Notes: a model not told the origin generated them from the sequence alone. Numbered from the stretch's first letter, positions 9,001-16,728 are shown. The stretch: DNA of 64,000 nt from Paenibacillus sp. NFR01 (GCF_900111565.1 NZ_FOIK01000001.1:899309-963308), one strand, 5' to 3'. Numbers and translations are program-made.

Positions 9001-9704
9001 CGCGTTTATCCGTGGTCGCTCCGGTGTATAACGAGGAAGGCAATGTCCAAGAGCTGTACAACAGCATTACGTCGGCGCTCGCCGGAAGAATCGATAGCTA
9101 TGAAATCGTGCTCGTGAACGATGGCAGCCACGATCGCAGCGCAGTTCTGTTGGATGAAATTGCCGCCGGTGATCCTAACGTCAAGATCATTCATTTTGAA
9201 AAAAACTGCGGTCAAACCGCGGCAATCTGGGCGGGGATGCGAAATTCAAAAGGTGAGCTGATCGCTTTGATCGATGCCGATCTGCAAACCGATCCGCGCG
9301 ATATTTTTCGGCTGATGCCATTTATCGAAAAAATCGATTTCGTCAACGGTAAGCGCGTCGACCGCAGGGACACCGTACTGAAGAAGATATCCTCCCGCAT
9401 CGGCAACGGTGTGCGCAACTGGATCACCAAAGACGATATTTACGATACCGGTTGCCCGATGAAGCTGTTCAAGCGGGAGGTAGCGGACAGTTTCTACCTG
9501 TTTAACGGCATGCACCGGTTTCTTCCGACGCTGGCCAAAATGAATGGATTTTCGGTTTTGGAGGTATCGGTCACGCATCGGGAGCGGATGCATGGAGAGT
9601 CGAAGTACGGGGTGCTGAACCGCGCTTTCGTAGGTTTTATGGATGCCATCGTCGTCGGCTGGCTCCGCAAACGGGTGATCCGCTACCGCATCAGGGGCGA
9701 ATAA
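8997..9704 (+). CDS. DPM1/ArnC-type polyprenyl-phosphate glycosyltransferase
   Basis: 235 residues with the GT2 signature SVVAPVYNEEGNVQEL, VNDGSHDRS, the DAD metal site at 93-95 in LIDADLQTDP, and THRERMHGESKYG near the C-terminus. This pattern is that of dolichol-phosphate-mannose synthase and ArnC/PglA-like enzymes, which load one sugar onto a polyprenyl phosphate. Unlike ArnC or GtrB it has no C-terminal membrane helices. It overlaps the epimerase gene by 4 nt and is followed 1 nt later by the LAB_N gene, so the small membrane protein may supply the membrane part. The donor is probably the uronate-type UDP-sugar made by its neighbours (inference). Confidence 0.88.
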   Translation: MTRLSVVAPVYNEEGNVQELYNSITSALAGRIDSYEIVLVNDGSHDRSAVLLDEIAAGDPNVKIIHFEKNCGQTAAIWAGMRNSKGELIALIDADLQTDPRDIFRLMPFIEKIDFVNGKRVDRRDTVLKKISSRIGNGVRNWITKDDIYDTGCPMKLFKREVADSFYLFNGMHRFLPTLAKMNGFSVLEVSVTHRERMHGESKYGVLNRAFVGFMDAIVVGWLRKRVIRYRIRGE

Positions 9705-9705
9705 C

Positions 9706-10035
9706 ATGTGGTCCTCATGGCTTGGCCAATATTCGACCGGCGAAATCATTTGGATTCTGTTTGGCTTCAGCGGACAAATCATGTTTTCGATGCGCTTCAT
9801 CCTGCAGTGGTGGGCCAGCGAAAAAGCGAAGCAGACGGTTATTCCGCAATCCTTCTGGATATACAGCATCCTGGGGAGCCTGGTTCTGTCCATTTATGCC
9901 ATTTACCGAAAAGATCCGGTCTTCATTCTTGGACAGCTTCCCAGCGTATTTATTTATTTCCGTAACATCATTCTCAATAAGCGCAATGCCAAAAAAGAAA
10001 CGAAAACCGAAACGGCAGAAACGCGTAGCATGTAA
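9706..10035 (+). CDS. LAB_N (lipid-A-disaccharide synthase N-terminal-like) membrane protein
   Basis: 109 residues with about three membrane segments (EIIWILFGFSGQIMFSMRFIL; SFWIYSILGSLVLSIYAIY; FILGQLPSVFIYFRNIIL) and a charged tail. QIMFSMRFILQWWASEK and VIPQSFWIYSILGS are hallmarks of the LAB_N domain, first named from LpxB but common as a stand-alone protein beside GT2 genes. Its structure recalls small EmrE/ArnEF-like carriers. In this operon it may translocate or anchor the polyprenyl-linked sugar made by the preceding glycosyltransferase. That role is inferred from context. Last gene of the unit; a terminator follows. Confidence 0.85.
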   Translation: MWSSWLGQYSTGEIIWILFGFSGQIMFSMRFILQWWASEKAKQTVIPQSFWIYSILGSLVLSIYAIYRKDPVFILGQLPSVFIYFRNIILNKRNAKKETKTETAETRSM

Positions 10036-10040
10036 ATTTA

Positions 10041-10083
10041 AAAGGGCTTTCCGGTTGTCGAACGACACCGGGAAGCCCTTTTT
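10041..10083 (+). terminator. Bidirectional terminator between convergent genes
   Basis: A long hairpin, AAAGGGCTT..CCGG paired with CCGG.AAGCCCTTT, is flanked by A and T runs. It serves the ugd operon on the plus strand and the 10105-10623 gene on the minus strand. Confidence 0.85.
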
Positions 10084-10104
10084 GCTGCGCACGTCAGCAC
10101 TCAT

Positions 10105-10623
10105 TCAAATTAATTTGAAGGTTTTGGCGATCTCCGGTGCATCCTCGTTGACCATCCGGCTCATCAGCTTGAGCTGCTCGCCGTATTGTTCATAATTGAA
10201 GTCGTCGCCGGACTCATTCAGAAATTCCGCCGGAGGTTCTTCCGGTGTGGAATAGGCAAAAATCAGGCCCTTGCGGTGGGCAAGGCGGATATACGGCGAT
10301 TCATCGTAGCCTTCTTCGATCCATTTGGCCAGGGGCATCCGGAACACCGAAAGGGTCAGTACATCCCCGTATGTTTTTCCTTTGTATTTGAACAGGAACA
10401 TGACGTCGTAAATGGATTCGGAATCCGGGTTTGCGGCGGTCTTAATGACAATATAAGGCTTCCACCAATCCGGCAGCGTCAGGCTAAATTTATACTTCTC
10501 ATTACGATACACGAATTTCGTCCGTCTCCGCAAAGCGGCCGACGCCGGTTTTCTCCCTTTGACGGGAGTGACTTGCTTGGATAGCAGCGGTTTGCGTTTG
10601 CGCACAGTTGGCTTAAGCACCAT
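10105..10623 (-). CDS. Hypothetical protein with basic N-terminus
   Basis: 172 residues. The first 40 are very basic (RKRKPLLSKQ, KGRKPASAALRRR) and probably disordered. The remainder is beta-rich (NEKYKFSLTLPDWWKPYIV, YDVMFLFKYKGKTYGDVLTLSVF), ending in an acidic helical tail. No signal peptide or membrane helix. GAGGGTG precedes the ATG. The core resembles small beta-sandwich proteins but I do not recognise the family. The lysine/arginine-rich leader could bind nucleic acid or an acidic polymer. The gene stands alone, convergent with the ugd operon. Confidence 0.6.
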   Translation of the reverse strand: MVLKPTVRKRKPLLSKQVTPVKGRKPASAALRRRTKFVYRNEKYKFSLTLPDWWKPYIVIKTAANPDSESIYDVMFLFKYKGKTYGDVLTLSVFRMPLAKWIEEGYDESPYIRLAHRKGLIFAYSTPEEPPAEFLNESGDDFNYEQYGEQLKLMSRMVNEDAPEIAKTFKLI

Positions 10624-10822
10624 TTTTTCACCCTCTTATATTTCGGATATAAGCAGGGTATGCGAATGCCCCGGTCTTTGACGGGTACAGGCGCCCGCCC
10701 GCATGAACATCTTCATCAATTGCCAAGTGGACAAATTAGGTCAATCTAGTATTCCATACGCACAATTTAGCGGATTCAAAGCTTCATATAATGAACTATA
10801 AATTGGAAAGGAGTGAAGAGAA

Positions 10823-11260
10823 GTGGCAAAAACTCTGTTAGATTACAATGCAACTGTCGTTACACCGATTACCAATGGCATTGTGCCTCCGATTCTGGTT
10901 CCGATTTCTCCAGCAGGTGTGCAGATTGCGGGGGTAGGGGTCTATATCGACCCGGCAGATCCGCATCATTTTCCGAACAAAGTGGAGCTGAAAGCAACCA
11001 TCGGTTTTGATATCAACTTTGATTCCCCGAACATCCTCGTGCGCATCTGGCGTGCCGGCACCGAAATCTTCTACGCGCTCGCCGAATTTGATAACTTTAC
11101 GTCTGATATCGACGCAGCGGTCATCAGCCTGCATACCGTGGATTTCAATGTACCTGCCGGAACGCAAAACTATCAATTGATTGTTGAAAATCAGGATACC
11201 GGCTCGATTGCTTATGTCGTCGGTCCCGTCGTATTCAGTGCAATGGCCATTGGCGGCTAA
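10823..11260 (+). CDS. Hypothetical beta-rich small protein
   Basis: 145 residues from a GTG start with AAAGGAGTG 8 nt before it. There is no signal peptide. The sequence is almost entirely beta-strand-like and poor in charge, with segments VELKATIGFDINFDS, NILVRIWRAGTEIFYALAEF and FNVPAGTQNYQLIVENQD, and a small-residue C-terminus (FSAMAIGG). This composition resembles jelly-roll heads of spore or exosporium surface proteins, such as the C-terminal domain of the collagen-like protein at the left edge. I cannot name a family. It has its own terminator and is monocistronic. Confidence 0.65.
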   Translation: MAKTLLDYNATVVTPITNGIVPPILVPISPAGVQIAGVGVYIDPADPHHFPNKVELKATIGFDINFDSPNILVRIWRAGTEIFYALAEFDNFTSDIDAAVISLHTVDFNVPAGTQNYQLIVENQDTGSIAYVVGPVVFSAMAIGG

Positions 11261-11281
11261 TCCCTCTTTACAGGTTTGGAT

Positions 11282-11316
11282 ATCCCGTTACCGCATTTGC
11301 GGTGACGGGATTTTTT
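11282..11316 (+). terminator. Rho-independent terminator
   Basis: ATCCCGTTACCGC pairs with GCGGTGACGGGAT, one mismatch, a 3-nt loop, followed by T6. Confidence 0.9.
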
Positions 11317-11416
11317 GTGGAACATTCGGCTTGGCAGCATGAGCGGTGAATCTCGCAAATTCAGGTTCCGTGCTGTATCATATGTGCTATATCAGAAAGT
11401 ACTGGAGGTTACGACC

Positions 11417-12214
11417 CTGTTTAAGAACCGGAAGATAAACATAGAAACGGCGGCGATTCAAGAAGCGGAGCTCGCGTTGACGCTTTTCAACAATCAAAGA
11501 GCACTGTCGGCGGAAGATAAGGCCATCCGTTTGATTTCGATCGGAAGCTGTGTATTACTGATGGATCCCGGCTCTCCGGAATCGATCTATTACAACCGTG
11601 TCAAAGGCTTTGGCAGCGGCGATCTCGATAAACTGGAGCAGATTCTGGAGATTTACAGAGCGGAGGGGATAACGCCTTGTTTTGATCTGACCCCGGGAGC
11701 AGGACACGCAGAGGCGGCGGAAACGCTGGCGGCCCAGGGCTTTTATTGCGCAGATCAGCTTGTCTTTATGGCTGCGGGGGATAAAACGGAGCTAAACCTG
11801 CCTGAAGATGTGGAGATTCGGCCCGTAACCATGGAGAATGTAATGGAGTTTCTGGCGCTCGTCGTACGTTCGACTGGGAATGACCCGGGTACAGAGGTCC
11901 TGGAGCGCAAAGCAGCTTATTTTGTTCGCCCGGAATTCCGCAACTACATTGCTTATCTGGGCGGTCATGCGGCCGGGATGGGATCGCTGTTTATGACCGG
12001 AACGGCAGGCTACCTTGCCAATGACTATACCTTCCCCGATTATCGGCAGCGGGGGATTCAAAGCGCGCTTCTGCACCGCCGTATTACCGAAGCAGCAGAC
12101 CTCGGTTTGACCGCCCTATATACCGACGTAGAGTTTGGTACGCCGAGCCACGATAATATGCAGCGCGCCAAGTTCCGCACGGTTTATATGAACGGGTTCT
12201 GGGTTAAGGCCTAG
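11417..12214 (+). CDS. GNAT family N-acetyltransferase
   Basis: About 265 residues. The frame is open from 11315, but that overlaps the preceding terminator. The only strong ribosome binding site, GGAGGT at 11404-11409, lies 7 nt ahead of a CTG codon at 11417, which I take as the start; ATG 11339 is the alternative. The N-terminal half is a poorly conserved GNAT-like domain. The C-terminal half (residues 130-260) has the acetyl-CoA site pattern DYTFPDYRQRGIQSALLHRR (Q/R-x-x-G-x-A/G). This two-domain form is common in Bacillales acetyltransferases of unknown acceptor. The gene stands alone. Confidence 0.75.
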   Translation: MFKNRKINIETAAIQEAELALTLFNNQRALSAEDKAIRLISIGSCVLLMDPGSPESIYYNRVKGFGSGDLDKLEQILEIYRAEGITPCFDLTPGAGHAEAAETLAAQGFYCADQLVFMAAGDKTELNLPEDVEIRPVTMENVMEFLALVVRSTGNDPGTEVLERKAAYFVRPEFRNYIAYLGGHAAGMGSLFMTGTAGYLANDYTFPDYRQRGIQSALLHRRITEAADLGLTALYTDVEFGTPSHDNMQRAKFRTVYMNGFWVKA

Positions 12215-12283
12215 ACGATGGCGATTGCCAAAGCGGTTTTATTTCAGGTTTGGATAAATGATTCCGTTTGCATTTTGTAGACT

Positions 12284-12566
12284 TTGGCAGCGCTTTATGT
12301 TACTGTAAAACTAATTGATTCGAATGGAGTGAAGAGGATGTAGCATTTCTTGCACAATGTAGACAACAGAAGATCAGGTAACGCGAGGTTTATTGATGCG
12401 CGTCTGTTTCTGTACATCTATTTGGGCAAGAAAGTTACTTTCCTTTTCACTCAAACGTGATATCTCTATCCGGGGCAGAATTGTCTCTGGTTAGCCATAT
12501 ACATTTGAGCTGCGAGAAGTAACTTTCTTGCGGCTTTTATTTTTGTGTATGGGAGGAATTTACATT
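12284..12566 (+). promoter_or_regulatory. Ribosome-mediated attenuator leader of the ABC-F gene
   Basis: The 352-nt gap before the ABC-F gene holds a possible promoter (TTGGCA 12284, TAAAAC 12306), a leader-peptide ORF (12396-12494) and competing RNA elements. GCAAGAAAGTTACTT (12426-12440) pairs perfectly with AAGTAACTTTCTTGC (12517-12531), closing a long hairpin. That hairpin is reinforced inside by CTCAAA/TTTGAG (12450-12455/12504-12509) and followed by a T-rich run (12535-12545), so it is a terminator. TTTCTTGC at 12346-12353 can pair with 12426-12433 instead and would prevent it. A ribosome stalled early on the leader ORF would cover the 5' terminator arm and allow read-through, as known for vmlR, erm and cat leaders. 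Confidence 0.8.
12396..12494 (+). CDS. Leader peptide of the ABC-F resistance gene (32 aa)
   Basis: An ATG-to-TAG frame of 32 codons with GCGAGGT 6 nt before the ATG. It begins MRVCFCTSIWARKLLSF. Codons 11-15 (ARKLL) are the 5' arm of the terminator hairpin, so a ribosome held on the first 8-12 codons would stop the hairpin from forming. This is the layout of antibiotic-sensing leader peptides. The peptide is basic and Ser/Ile-rich after that point. It was found by reading the leader; it is too short for usual gene callers. Confidence 0.7.
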   Translation: MRVCFCTSIWARKLLSFSLKRDISIRGRIVSG

Positions 12567-14045
12567 ATGGCATTGATTTCGGTAAACAATCTTACTTTTG
12601 CCCACGAGGGCAGCTACGATAATATTTTTGAGAACGTAAGCTTTCAGCTCGACACCGATTGGAAGCTAGGCTTCACCGGCCGCAACGGCCGAGGTAAAAC
12701 CACGTTCATGAATCTTCTGCTTGGACGTTACGAATATCGGGGAACCATTTCCTCGAGCGTAGAATTCGACTATTTCCCGTTTCCGGTGGAGCATGCCGAA
12801 TACCTTACGATGGATATCATCGAAGAGTTGCTTCCGGACGCCCAGAACTGGGAGGTCATGCGGGAGCTAACACTGCTTGAGGTCGCGGACGACGTGCTGT
12901 ACCGTCCGTTTGAGTCGCTGTCGAACGGCGAGCAGACCAAGGTGCTGCTGGCGGTGCTTTTTCTCAAGGAAAACCATTTCCTGCTGATCGACGAACCGAC
13001 CAACCACCTCGACATGGAAGCGCGCAGCGTGGTCGCCCGTTATTTGAATTCCAAAAAAGGCTTTATCCTCGTCTCCCATGACCGCTCGTTCCTGGATCAC
13101 TGCGTCGACCATATTTTATCGATCAACAAGACGAGCATCGACATCCAGAAGGGCAATTTCAGCGACTGGTGGGAAAATAAACAGCGGCAGGATCAATACG
13201 AGTTTGCCGAAAACGACAAGCTGCGCAAGGAGATCAAACATCTGGCGGAAGCAGCCAAACGAACCAGCGACTGGTCTGACAAGGTCGAGAAAAGCAAAAA
13301 CGGGACCCGCAACTCCGGCTCGAAAATCGACAAAGGTTACGTCGGCCATAAAGCCGCCAAAATGATGAAGCGCTCCAAATCGATCGAACAGCGGCAGGAG
13401 CAGTCCATCGAAGACAAATCCAGGCTGCTGCGCAATGTCGAGAACACCGCGGAACTGAAAATTTCCCCGCTGCCGTACCATAAAGGCCGGCTGGCAGAGC
13501 TGGATCGGGTTGGTATAACCTACGGCGATAAAACGGTGTGCGAGAACATTAGCTTCACGATTGAACAGGGAGACCGCATTGCCCTATCCGGCCGCAACGG
13601 TTCCGGCAAATCGAGCCTCATCAAACTGATTGACGGTGAGGATATCGCCTATACCGGCACACTGCGCCGGGGCAGCCAGCTCAAAATTTCGTACGTCTCC
13701 CAGGATACCTCGCATCTGCAGGGCAATCTGACGGATTATGCGCGCGAGCAAGACATTGACGAGAGCTTATTCAAGGCCATTCTGCGCAAGCTGGACTTCT
13801 CCCGGATCCAGTTTGAAAAAGACATGTCCGCCTTCAGCGGCGGGCAAAAGAAAAAGGTGCTGATTGCCAGAAGCCTCTGCGAGCATGCCCATCTGTACAT
13901 TTGGGATGAACCGCTGAACTTCATCGACGTCATCTCCCGGATGCAGATCGAAGATTTGCTGCTCGAATATCAGCCGACGCTGCTGTTTGTCGAGCATGAC
14001 CGGGAATTCGTCCATAACATTGCCACGAAGGTGGTTGAGTTATAG
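12567..14045 (+). CDS. Lsa-type ABC-F ribosomal protection protein
   Basis: 492 residues from ATG 12567, with GGGAGGAA ahead. It has two ABC ATPase domains and no membrane segment. Walker A motifs are GRNGRGKTT (from residue 38) and GRNGSGKSS (from 342). The first domain has signature LSNGEQTK and Walker B LLIDEPTNHLD. The second has FSGGQKKK and LYIWDEPLNFIDV, where the usual TNHLD is altered as in Lsa/Vga proteins. The linker between domains (about 190-300) is basic and helical, the antibiotic-resistance domain that enters the ribosome. Sequence style (SFQLDTDWKLGFTGRNGRGK) fits the Lsa group, which displaces lincosamides, streptogramin A and pleuromutilins. Regulation by the upstream attenuator fits this role. 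Confidence 0.92.
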   Translation: MALISVNNLTFAHEGSYDNIFENVSFQLDTDWKLGFTGRNGRGKTTFMNLLLGRYEYRGTISSSVEFDYFPFPVEHAEYLTMDIIEELLPDAQNWEVMRELTLLEVADDVLYRPFESLSNGEQTKVLLAVLFLKENHFLLIDEPTNHLDMEARSVVARYLNSKKGFILVSHDRSFLDHCVDHILSINKTSIDIQKGNFSDWWENKQRQDQYEFAENDKLRKEIKHLAEAAKRTSDWSDKVEKSKNGTRNSGSKIDKGYVGHKAAKMMKRSKSIEQRQEQSIEDKSRLLRNVENTAELKISPLPYHKGRLAELDRVGITYGDKTVCENISFTIEQGDRIALSGRNGSGKSSLIKLIDGEDIAYTGTLRRGSQLKISYVSQDTSHLQGNLTDYAREQDIDESLFKAILRKLDFSRIQFEKDMSAFSGGQKKKVLIARSLCEHAHLYIWDEPLNFIDVISRMQIEDLLLEYQPTLLFVEHDREFVHNIATKVVEL

Positions 14046-14074
14046 GTTTAGGAAATTAAAGAGAGTCTCCGCAG

Positions 14075-14109
14075 CAGCGGCTTTCCCTTTGGGGCGGGCC
14101 GCTGTTTTT
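14075..14109 (+). terminator. Rho-independent terminator of the ABC-F gene
   Basis: CAGCGGC pairs with GCCGCTG, with CCC/GGG inside the loop, followed by T5. Confidence 0.85.
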
Positions 14110-14234
14110 GTTGTTTAAATGAGCAATTTTGTGCTATCGGGCAGACAAGATTACTATGGAAACGCGCGGTAAGGCGAGTGTAAGATAGATGCGAAAGAGC
14201 AATTGAATTTTGCGATATCTACAGGAGGAATATC

Positions 14235-15512
14235 ATGAGACATCATACATTTGCGCCCACGCCGCCGCTGGGCTGGAACAGCTGGGATTGCTACGGGGCG
14301 AGCGTTACAGAGGAAGAAGTCCGCGGGAATGCGGAGTATATGGCGGAGAATCTGAAGGTTTACGGCTGGGAATATGTCGTCGTCGATATCCAGTGGTCCG
14401 AGCCCGGGGCTGTCTCTGACCAGTACCGCCCGTTTGTGCGGCTGGAGACGGATGCCTATTCGCGGCTGATTCCTGCACCGAGCCGCTTTCCGTCCGCAGC
14501 GGACGGACAAGGCTTCAAGCCGTTGTCGGATTACGTGCACAGCCTGGGCCTGAAGTTCGGCATTCATATCATGCGCGGGATTCCGCGGCAAGCCGTCCAT
14601 GACAACACGCCGATTAAGGGAACGGACAAAACGGCGCGCGACATCGCGCATACTTGTTCCTTCTGCGGCTGGAACACGGATATGTACGGCGTGGACGCCT
14701 CCAAGGAAGGCGCGCAGCAATATTACAATTCGTTGTTCGAACTGTATGCGGACTGGGGCGTTGATTACATCAAGGTGGATGACATCGCCGATTCCTGGCT
14801 GCACGGGGGGACACATCTGGCTGAAATCGAACTGATCCGTAACGCGATCGACCATGTGGGCCGGCCGATCGTGCTGAGCCTGTCGCCGGGACCAGCCCCG
14901 GTCAAACATGCCGATTTCTTCGAAGCCAACGCGAATCTGTGGCGGATGACCGACGATTTCTGGGATCACTGGCCGGCGCTGCTGGACATGTTCGACCGCT
15001 GCGAAACCTGGGAAGGCCGGCCGAAAGCAGGCTGTTGGCCGGATTGCGACATGCTGCCGCTGGGACGCATCGGCATCCGCAGCGCCGGCGGTGACCGGAT
15101 GACCCGGTTCACCCGGGACGAACAGCGCACGATGATGACGCTGTGGGCGATCTTCCGCTCGCCGCTCATGTTCGGCGGCGAGCTGCGCGACAACGACGCG
15201 TGGACGTTGTCGCTGCTCACGAACCGTGCGGTGCTGGAGCTGCACCGCACGGGACAAGGCGCGCGCAAGGTATCGCGCGCGGACGGCAAGGTCGTTTGGG
15301 CGGCGCAGGGACCGCAAGGCGAGCGGTACGCCGCCTTGTTCAACACCGGCGAAGCGCCGGCCGAGGTGGCGGTGTCCCTCGCCGAGCTGGGCGCCGGCGA
15401 AGGGATCGCTGTGACCGCGACCGAGCTATGGTCCGGTGAGGCGCGGGCGTTAACCGGCGGCGTGCTGTCGGCGACGGTTGCACCGCATGGCGCGCTGCTA
15501 TTTAAGCTCTAA
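14235..15512 (+). CDS. GH27 alpha-galactosidase / beta-L-arabinopyranosidase family enzyme
   Basis: 425 residues, no signal peptide, so cytosolic. The GH27 start PPLGWNSWDCYG is at residues 10-21. The catalytic nucleophile is Asp182 in DYIKVDD, and the acid/base is in RMTDDFWD (Asp240/Asp241). The C-terminal 110 residues form the antiparallel beta domain. GH27 enzymes retain anomeric configuration and release terminal alpha-D-galactose, or beta-L-arabinopyranose in a subgroup; the two cannot be separated here. AGGAGGAAT precedes the ATG. The last 370 bp are markedly richer in GC than the rest. It is one of five glycoside hydrolases in the window and likely trims imported plant oligosaccharides. 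Confidence 0.9.
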   Translation: MRHHTFAPTPPLGWNSWDCYGASVTEEEVRGNAEYMAENLKVYGWEYVVVDIQWSEPGAVSDQYRPFVRLETDAYSRLIPAPSRFPSAADGQGFKPLSDYVHSLGLKFGIHIMRGIPRQAVHDNTPIKGTDKTARDIAHTCSFCGWNTDMYGVDASKEGAQQYYNSLFELYADWGVDYIKVDDIADSWLHGGTHLAEIELIRNAIDHVGRPIVLSLSPGPAPVKHADFFEANANLWRMTDDFWDHWPALLDMFDRCETWEGRPKAGCWPDCDMLPLGRIGIRSAGGDRMTRFTRDEQRTMMTLWAIFRSPLMFGGELRDNDAWTLSLLTNRAVLELHRTGQGARKVSRADGKVVWAAQGPQGERYAALFNTGEAPAEVAVSLAELGAGEGIAVTATELWSGEARALTGGVLSATVAPHGALLFKL

Positions 15513-15570
15513 GCGAGCTAGAAGGGCGGAGCGATTGAAGCGGACAGCGGGTTTAACTGCCTCGCTTGAT

Positions 15571-15766
15571 CCGCTTCGTTGCATTTTGTGCAGCGGAATA
15601 CCGCGAACAAGGGCAAATTTCTTTCATCCGTTGCATATTGCGCAACGGATTTTCCATTTCTGGACGAAAAAGAACTATTTGACTGAATTTTATTGTATAA
15701 AATGCAATGGTATTTATAACCCGGACATTTGGAAGCAACTCCAATGTGCAATGTGCAACGAAGCGG
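15571..15766. repeat. Inverted-repeat intergenic element (MITE- or REP-like)
   Basis: CCGCTTCGTTGCA (15571-15583) and its exact complement TGCAACGAAGCGG (15754-15766) bound a 196-bp segment. Inside, CCGTTGC/GCAACGG (15628-15648) forms another hairpin, and short TTGCA/TGCAA motifs recur. This accounts for much of the 378-bp gap between the GH27 gene and the next operon. No transposase-like sequence is present. Confidence 0.5.
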
Positions 15767-15798
15767 CTTAGGCAAGCATGCACTTCACTCTGAGAATA

Positions 15799-15860
15799 TT
15801 GACACCCCTCAACTATGCGTATACATTTGTATACGAGGGCAAGAATGCATACAATTGTAT
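15799..15860 (+). promoter_or_regulatory. Promoter with two palindromic operators before the ABC-exporter operon
   Basis: TTGACA (15799-15804), a 17-nt spacer and TACATT (15822-15827) form a SigA-type promoter. GTATACATTTGTATAC (15819-15834) covers the -10, and ATACAATTGTAT (15849-15860) lies 14 nt further on. The two palindromes share the half-site ATACA/TGTAT and are 28 bp apart centre to centre, so a dimeric repressor could bind both. GntR-family sites look similar, but no such regulator is adjacent. Confidence 0.7.
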
Positions 15861-15890
15861 ACAGATTCACTTGAAGAGAGGGGGGCCAGC

Positions 15891-16283
15891 ATGCAAGAGG
15901 ATAGACCGGAGCATCGCGACCACCGCGGACACGACCATCATGAGCCTTGGGACAAACGGGACTGCCGCGAGCATGGCGGGGATGACAAGAAGAAATTCCA
16001 GAGCGCGCAGACGTTCCGGCGCGGCCGGGCGATCGCTTTTCTGGAACGGCTGAACGTTAAACGGGCCACACTGCAGCAGCAGCTGCAGCAGCCGGAATTG
16101 GATTCGATCCGGCCAGTGATCAGCGGGGAGCTGAAGGCGACGGATGCGATCATTCAGGAGTTCATCCATATGTTCGAGCTTCGCGAAATTGTTGCCGGGC
16201 AGGGGCCGGGCAACCCAAATTATCCAAAGGAGAGTGAAACCGATGAGCATGGACCAACTGATCAGGACACGCAGAACGATTAA
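15891..16283 (+). CDS. His/Asp-rich small protein of unknown function
   Basis: 130 residues from ATG 15891, preceded by GAGAGGGGGG. The first 35 residues are rich in His, Asp, Arg and Glu (HRDHRGHDHHEPWDKRDCREHG) and could bind metal. Residues 40-100 are helical and conserved-looking (FRRGRAIAFLERLNVKRATLQ, GELKATDAIIQEFIHMFEL), a pattern I recall in small Paenibacillaceae proteins encoded ahead of drug exporters. The tail is acidic. It is the first gene behind the double-palindrome promoter and overlaps the nitroreductase gene by 41 nt. A sensor or accessory role for the exporter is possible but unproven. Confidence 0.7.
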   Translation: MQEDRPEHRDHRGHDHHEPWDKRDCREHGGDDKKKFQSAQTFRRGRAIAFLERLNVKRATLQQQLQQPELDSIRPVISGELKATDAIIQEFIHMFELREIVAGQGPGNPNYPKESETDEHGPTDQDTQND

Positions 16284-16728
16284 ATCCTTTAAACCGGACC
16301 CGATTGCGGAGACAGCATTGCTCCATTGGCTGGAGACGGCCAGTTATGCGCCGAATCACCGGATGAATGAGCCTTGGGAGCTGCTGCGGGTTGGCCCGGC
16401 AACGCGGGCGAAGCTGAATCACAAGACGGACTTCGGGCATGCACCGGTTGTGCTGGCATTGCTGTCGAAGCCGGCGGCGACTGCGTTCGAACGCGATGAG
16501 AACCTGCTGGCGGTTGCGTGCTTTGCGCAAAACTTCCTGCTGGCTGCACATGAAGCCGGCGTTGGCGCTTATTGGGCTTCCATGGGCGCTTTGCCGCAGA
16601 ACCGTGAAATCCTTGGCGTCCAAGAGGGCTATGATGTGGTCGGATTGTTCGCGATCGGTTATCCCGAGGAGATTCCGAATGTTCGTCCGCGTACTTCGAT
16701 CGCTGATAAACTGACCCTTCTGCCCTGA
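16243..16728 (+). CDS. Nitroreductase family protein, short form
   Basis: 161 residues from ATG 16243, with AAAGGAGAGTG ahead, overlapping the preceding gene. The N-terminus LIRTRRTIKSFKPDPI carries the FMN-phosphate-binding arginines of the nitroreductase fold. ASYAPNHRMNEPWELLRV and VACFAQNFLLAAHEAGVGAYWASMG follow the family order. It is shorter than typical members (190-220), lacking part of the central insertion. FMN-dependent reduction of nitro compounds or quinones with NAD(P)H is the expected activity. Its place between the His-rich protein and the ABC exporter suggests a shared stress response. Confidence 0.82.
   Translation: MSMDQLIRTRRTIKSFKPDPIAETALLHWLETASYAPNHRMNEPWELLRVGPATRAKLNHKTDFGHAPVVLALLSKPAATAFERDENLLAVACFAQNFLLAAHEAGVGAYWASMGALPQNREILGVQEGYDVVGLFAIGYPEEIPNVRPRTSIADKLTLLP

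Noticed and set aside
14154..15317. 387-codon minus-strand frame opposite the GH27 gene
   Set aside because: Arg/His-rich composition typical of a shadow in GC-rich coding DNA; the GH27 catalytic motifs on the plus strand are decisive.
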